Origin: Schlegelella_A sp038318385
Lineage (GTDB): Bacteria; Pseudomonadota; Gammaproteobacteria; Burkholderiales; Burkholderiaceae_C
Length of the DNA: 17,371 nt
Assembly: GCA_038318385.1 (NCBI GenBank)
Contig: JBBQCD010000080.1
Span: forward strand, 1 to 17,371
Direction of reading: 5' to 3'
Below are positions 15,824 to 17,371 of the stretch, one piece after another. The number at the start of each line of letters is the position of its first letter. Position 1 is the stretch's first letter. Made by a program: the position numbers and the translations under genes. The notes below the pieces were generated by a model. The model had not been told where the DNA came from, ran no database searches, and worked only from the letters and a program-made list of their open reading frames with translations.

Positions 15824-17049
15824 CCGACCACGAACGCCTCGATGCCTGGATCGACGCGCACTTCGACGACGAGGTGCGCTTCCTGCAAGCCCTGGTCCAG
15901 GTGCCGACCGACACGCCGCCCGGCAACAACGCGCCGCACGCCGAACGCACCGCCGAATTGCTCGACGCGTTCGGGCTCGCCGCCGAGAAGCATCCGGTGC
16001 CGGCGGACGAGGTTCGCCGGTACGGCCTCGAGAGCCTGACCAACCTGATCGTGCGGCGCCGCTACGGCCCGGGGCCGACGATCGCCCTCAACGCCCACGG
16101 CGACGTCGTCCCGCCGGGCGAGGGCTGGAGCCACGACCCGTACGGCGGCGAGGTCCTCGACGGCAAGCTGTACGGCCGCGCCGCCGCCGTCAGCAAGAGC
16201 GACTTCGCGACCTACACGTTCGCGCTGCGCGCCCTCGAATCGCTCGGGGCGACGTTGCGCGGCGCGGTCGAACTGCATTTCACCTACGACGAGGAGTTCG
16301 GCGGCGAGCTCGGCCCCGGCTGGCTTCTCGCGCACGGCCTTACCCGCCCCGACCTGCTGCTGGCCGCCGGCTTCGCCTACCAGGTGGTCACCGCCCACAA
16401 CGGCTGCCTGCAGATGGAGGTGACGGTCCACGGCCGCATGGCGCACGCCGCGATTCCCGCGACCGGCGTCGACGCGCTGCAGGGCGCTGTGGCGATCCTC
16501 AACGCCCTGTACGCGCAGAACGCCCTCTACCGGCAGACCACGTCGAAGGTGCCCGGCATCACCCACCCGTACCTCAACGTCGGCCGGATCGAAGGCGGCA
16601 CGAACACCAACGTCGTTCCCGGCAAGGTCGTCTTCAAGCTCGACCGCCGCATGATCCCGGAGGAAGACCCGGCGACCGTCGAGGCTTCGATCCGCGACGT
16701 GATCGCGAGCGCGGCGGCGGCGTCGCCGGGAATCCAGGTCGAGATCCGGCGGCTGCTGCTGGCCCGTGCGCTGCAACCGATGCCGGGCAACAAGGCGCTC
16801 GTCGACGCCTTGCAGCGGCACGGCGCGACGATCTTCGGCGAACCGATCCCGACCTCGGGATCGCCGCTGTACACCGACGTGCGTCTCTACGGAGAGGCCG
16901 GCGTGCCGGCAGCGATCTACGGCGCGGGCCCGCGCACGGTGTTCGAGTCCAACGCCAAGCGCGCCGACGAGCATCTGGTGCTCGCCGACCTCCGCGGCGC
17001 GACCAAGGTGGTCGCACGTACGCTGCTCGACCTGCTGGCTGAGCGCTGA
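15820..17049 (+). CDS. Divergent M20-family metallohydrolase-like protein
   Basis: The 409-aa product starts at an ATG overlapping the previous stop by four bases (ATGA), so it is translationally coupled to the decarboxylase/amidohydrolase gene. The M20 fold is clear: NAHGDVVPPG (His93, Asp95), TYDEEFGGE (Glu158, Glu159), the dimerisation lobe VTVHGRMAHAAIP (His209), then GGTNTNVVPGKVVFKLDRR. By eye, however, other usual ligands are replaced. The bridging Asp of GRGxxDxKG is Val124 in GRAAAVSKSD. The VGEP-type acid is near Gly184 in LAAGFAY. The final His before the DE pair is Lys380. It may act on a urate-pathway intermediate (ureidoglycine, ureidoglycolate or another ureido compound), or be non-catalytic. 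Family call is firm; function is unknown. Confidence 0.8.
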   Translation: MTDHERLDAWIDAHFDDEVRFLQALVQVPTDTPPGNNAPHAERTAELLDAFGLAAEKHPVPADEVRRYGLESLTNLIVRRRYGPGPTIALNAHGDVVPPGEGWSHDPYGGEVLDGKLYGRAAAVSKSDFATYTFALRALESLGATLRGAVELHFTYDEEFGGELGPGWLLAHGLTRPDLLLAAGFAYQVVTAHNGCLQMEVTVHGRMAHAAIPATGVDALQGAVAILNALYAQNALYRQTTSKVPGITHPYLNVGRIEGGTNTNVVPGKVVFKLDRRMIPEEDPATVEASIRDVIASAAAASPGIQVEIRRLLLARALQPMPGNKALVDALQRHGATIFGEPIPTSGSPLYTDVRLYGEAGVPAAIYGAGPRTVFESNAKRADEHLVLADLRGATKVVARTLLDLLAER

Positions 17050-17172
17050 GCGCGGGCGCCGCACCGCAGCGCCGAGGGTCCCTTGCGGACGGGGGGCCGA
17101 TCGGCCGACTGCCGTGCTGCCGTGCTGCCGTGCTGCCGTGGTGCCGGTTTGCCGGAACGCCGGATCGACGCG
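17050..17172. other. Short intergenic region between convergent genes
   Basis: This 123-base gap contains a 12-bp palindrome GGCCGATCGGCC (17095-17106) that could form a small stem, followed by the 8-bp tandem repeat. No T-tract terminator or gene is seen. Confidence 0.4.
17110..17141. repeat. Tandem repeat of an 8-bp unit (TGCCGTGC)
   Basis: Four consecutive copies of TGCCGTGC start at 17110, 17118, 17126 and 17134; the last ends in G instead of C. Degenerating copies (TGCCGGTT, TGCCGG) continue to 17155. The unit length is not a multiple of three and the array lies between convergent genes, so it is non-coding and likely to vary in copy number by slippage. Confidence 0.85.
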
Positions 17173-17371
17173 TCAGCCGGGCCATATCGACGGCGAGCGC
17201 ACGTGCTCCGGACGCACGCCCCTTCCGATCACGCGGGCGAGCAGTCGCTGCAAGGGCGGCAGCGCCGTCAGCACGCGCATCGGCAGCGGCACCTCGAGGG
17301 TCTGGTCGCCGGCGCTCAGCACCGGCGCCAGCAGGTTGCGCTGGAGCTCGACCTGCAGCGCCTGCGTGACC
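17173..17371 (-). CDS. C-terminus of a probable FAD-dependent oxidoreductase (partial)
   Basis: The minus-strand frame is open from the window edge to a TGA at 17175-17173, giving about 65 residues: VTQALQVELQRNLLAPVLSA, then a LEVPLPMRVLTALPPLQRLL stretch and GRGVRPEHV before the end. This pattern (a polar helix, a Pro/Leu-rich amphipathic segment, then GxGxRPEHV) resembles the C-terminal tail of UbiH/PheA-like FAD monooxygenases. The catalytic FAD and NAD(P)H motifs lie outside the window, so the call rests on the tail alone. It is convergent with the M20 gene. Whether it belongs to purine metabolism cannot be judged. Confidence 0.5.
   Translation of the reverse strand, partial: VTQALQVELQRNLLAPVLSAGDQTLEVPLPMRVLTALPPLQRLLARVIGRGVRPEHVRSPSIWPG

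Overview
The window is high-GC chromosomal DNA from a proteobacterium. Gene content (a typical SecA ending in a CPC zinc motif, LysR and FCD-GntR regulators, cytochrome c-fused urate hydroxylase, PuuE allantoinase, a fused OHCU decarboxylase/allantoate amidohydrolase) best suits a Betaproteobacterium, probably Burkholderiales. This assignment is inference from content; no rRNA or tRNA is present.

Left edge (1 to about 1.6 kb): a lower-GC accessory patch. It holds two tiny, translationally coupled minus-strand genes (one running off the edge) and an IS1595-family transposase with its own clear sigma70 promoter. A 53-aa ORF overlaps the 3' end of the transposase gene. No convincing terminal repeats were found, so the element borders are open. 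It ends just before a gene for a BetR-like helix-turn-helix protein fused to a receiver domain, whose promoter region carries repeated TTACGCAA-like boxes.

Middle (2.5 to 8.6 kb): secA on the minus strand, a divergent LysR regulator, a small unknown 93-aa gene, an orphan ModA-like periplasmic binding protein and a 1-Cys peroxiredoxin. Several convergent gene pairs here end in compact hairpins.

Main block (8.8 to 17.05 kb): a purine/urate catabolic locus in two divergent arms. Minus arm: hiuH, puuD, then an NCS2 nucleobase permease. Plus arm: an FCD-type GntR regulator, puuE, a fused uraD-allantoate amidohydrolase, and an M20-family protein. Between the arms lies a perfect 16-bp palindrome (AAAGTGTATACACTTT), a strong candidate operator. 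A related TGTATGCA core lies upstream of puuD. Together the genes would import urate (or xanthine), hydroxylate it to 5-hydroxyisourate at the membrane with electrons leaving through haem c, then hydrolyse and decarboxylate to allantoin, open the ring to allantoate, and begin nitrogen release from allantoate. The last gene encodes an M20-fold protein in which several canonical metal ligands appear replaced. It is the best candidate for an undescribed activity here.

Right edge: a 4-copy 8-bp tandem repeat and the C-terminus of a minus-strand protein, probably an FAD-dependent oxidoreductase.
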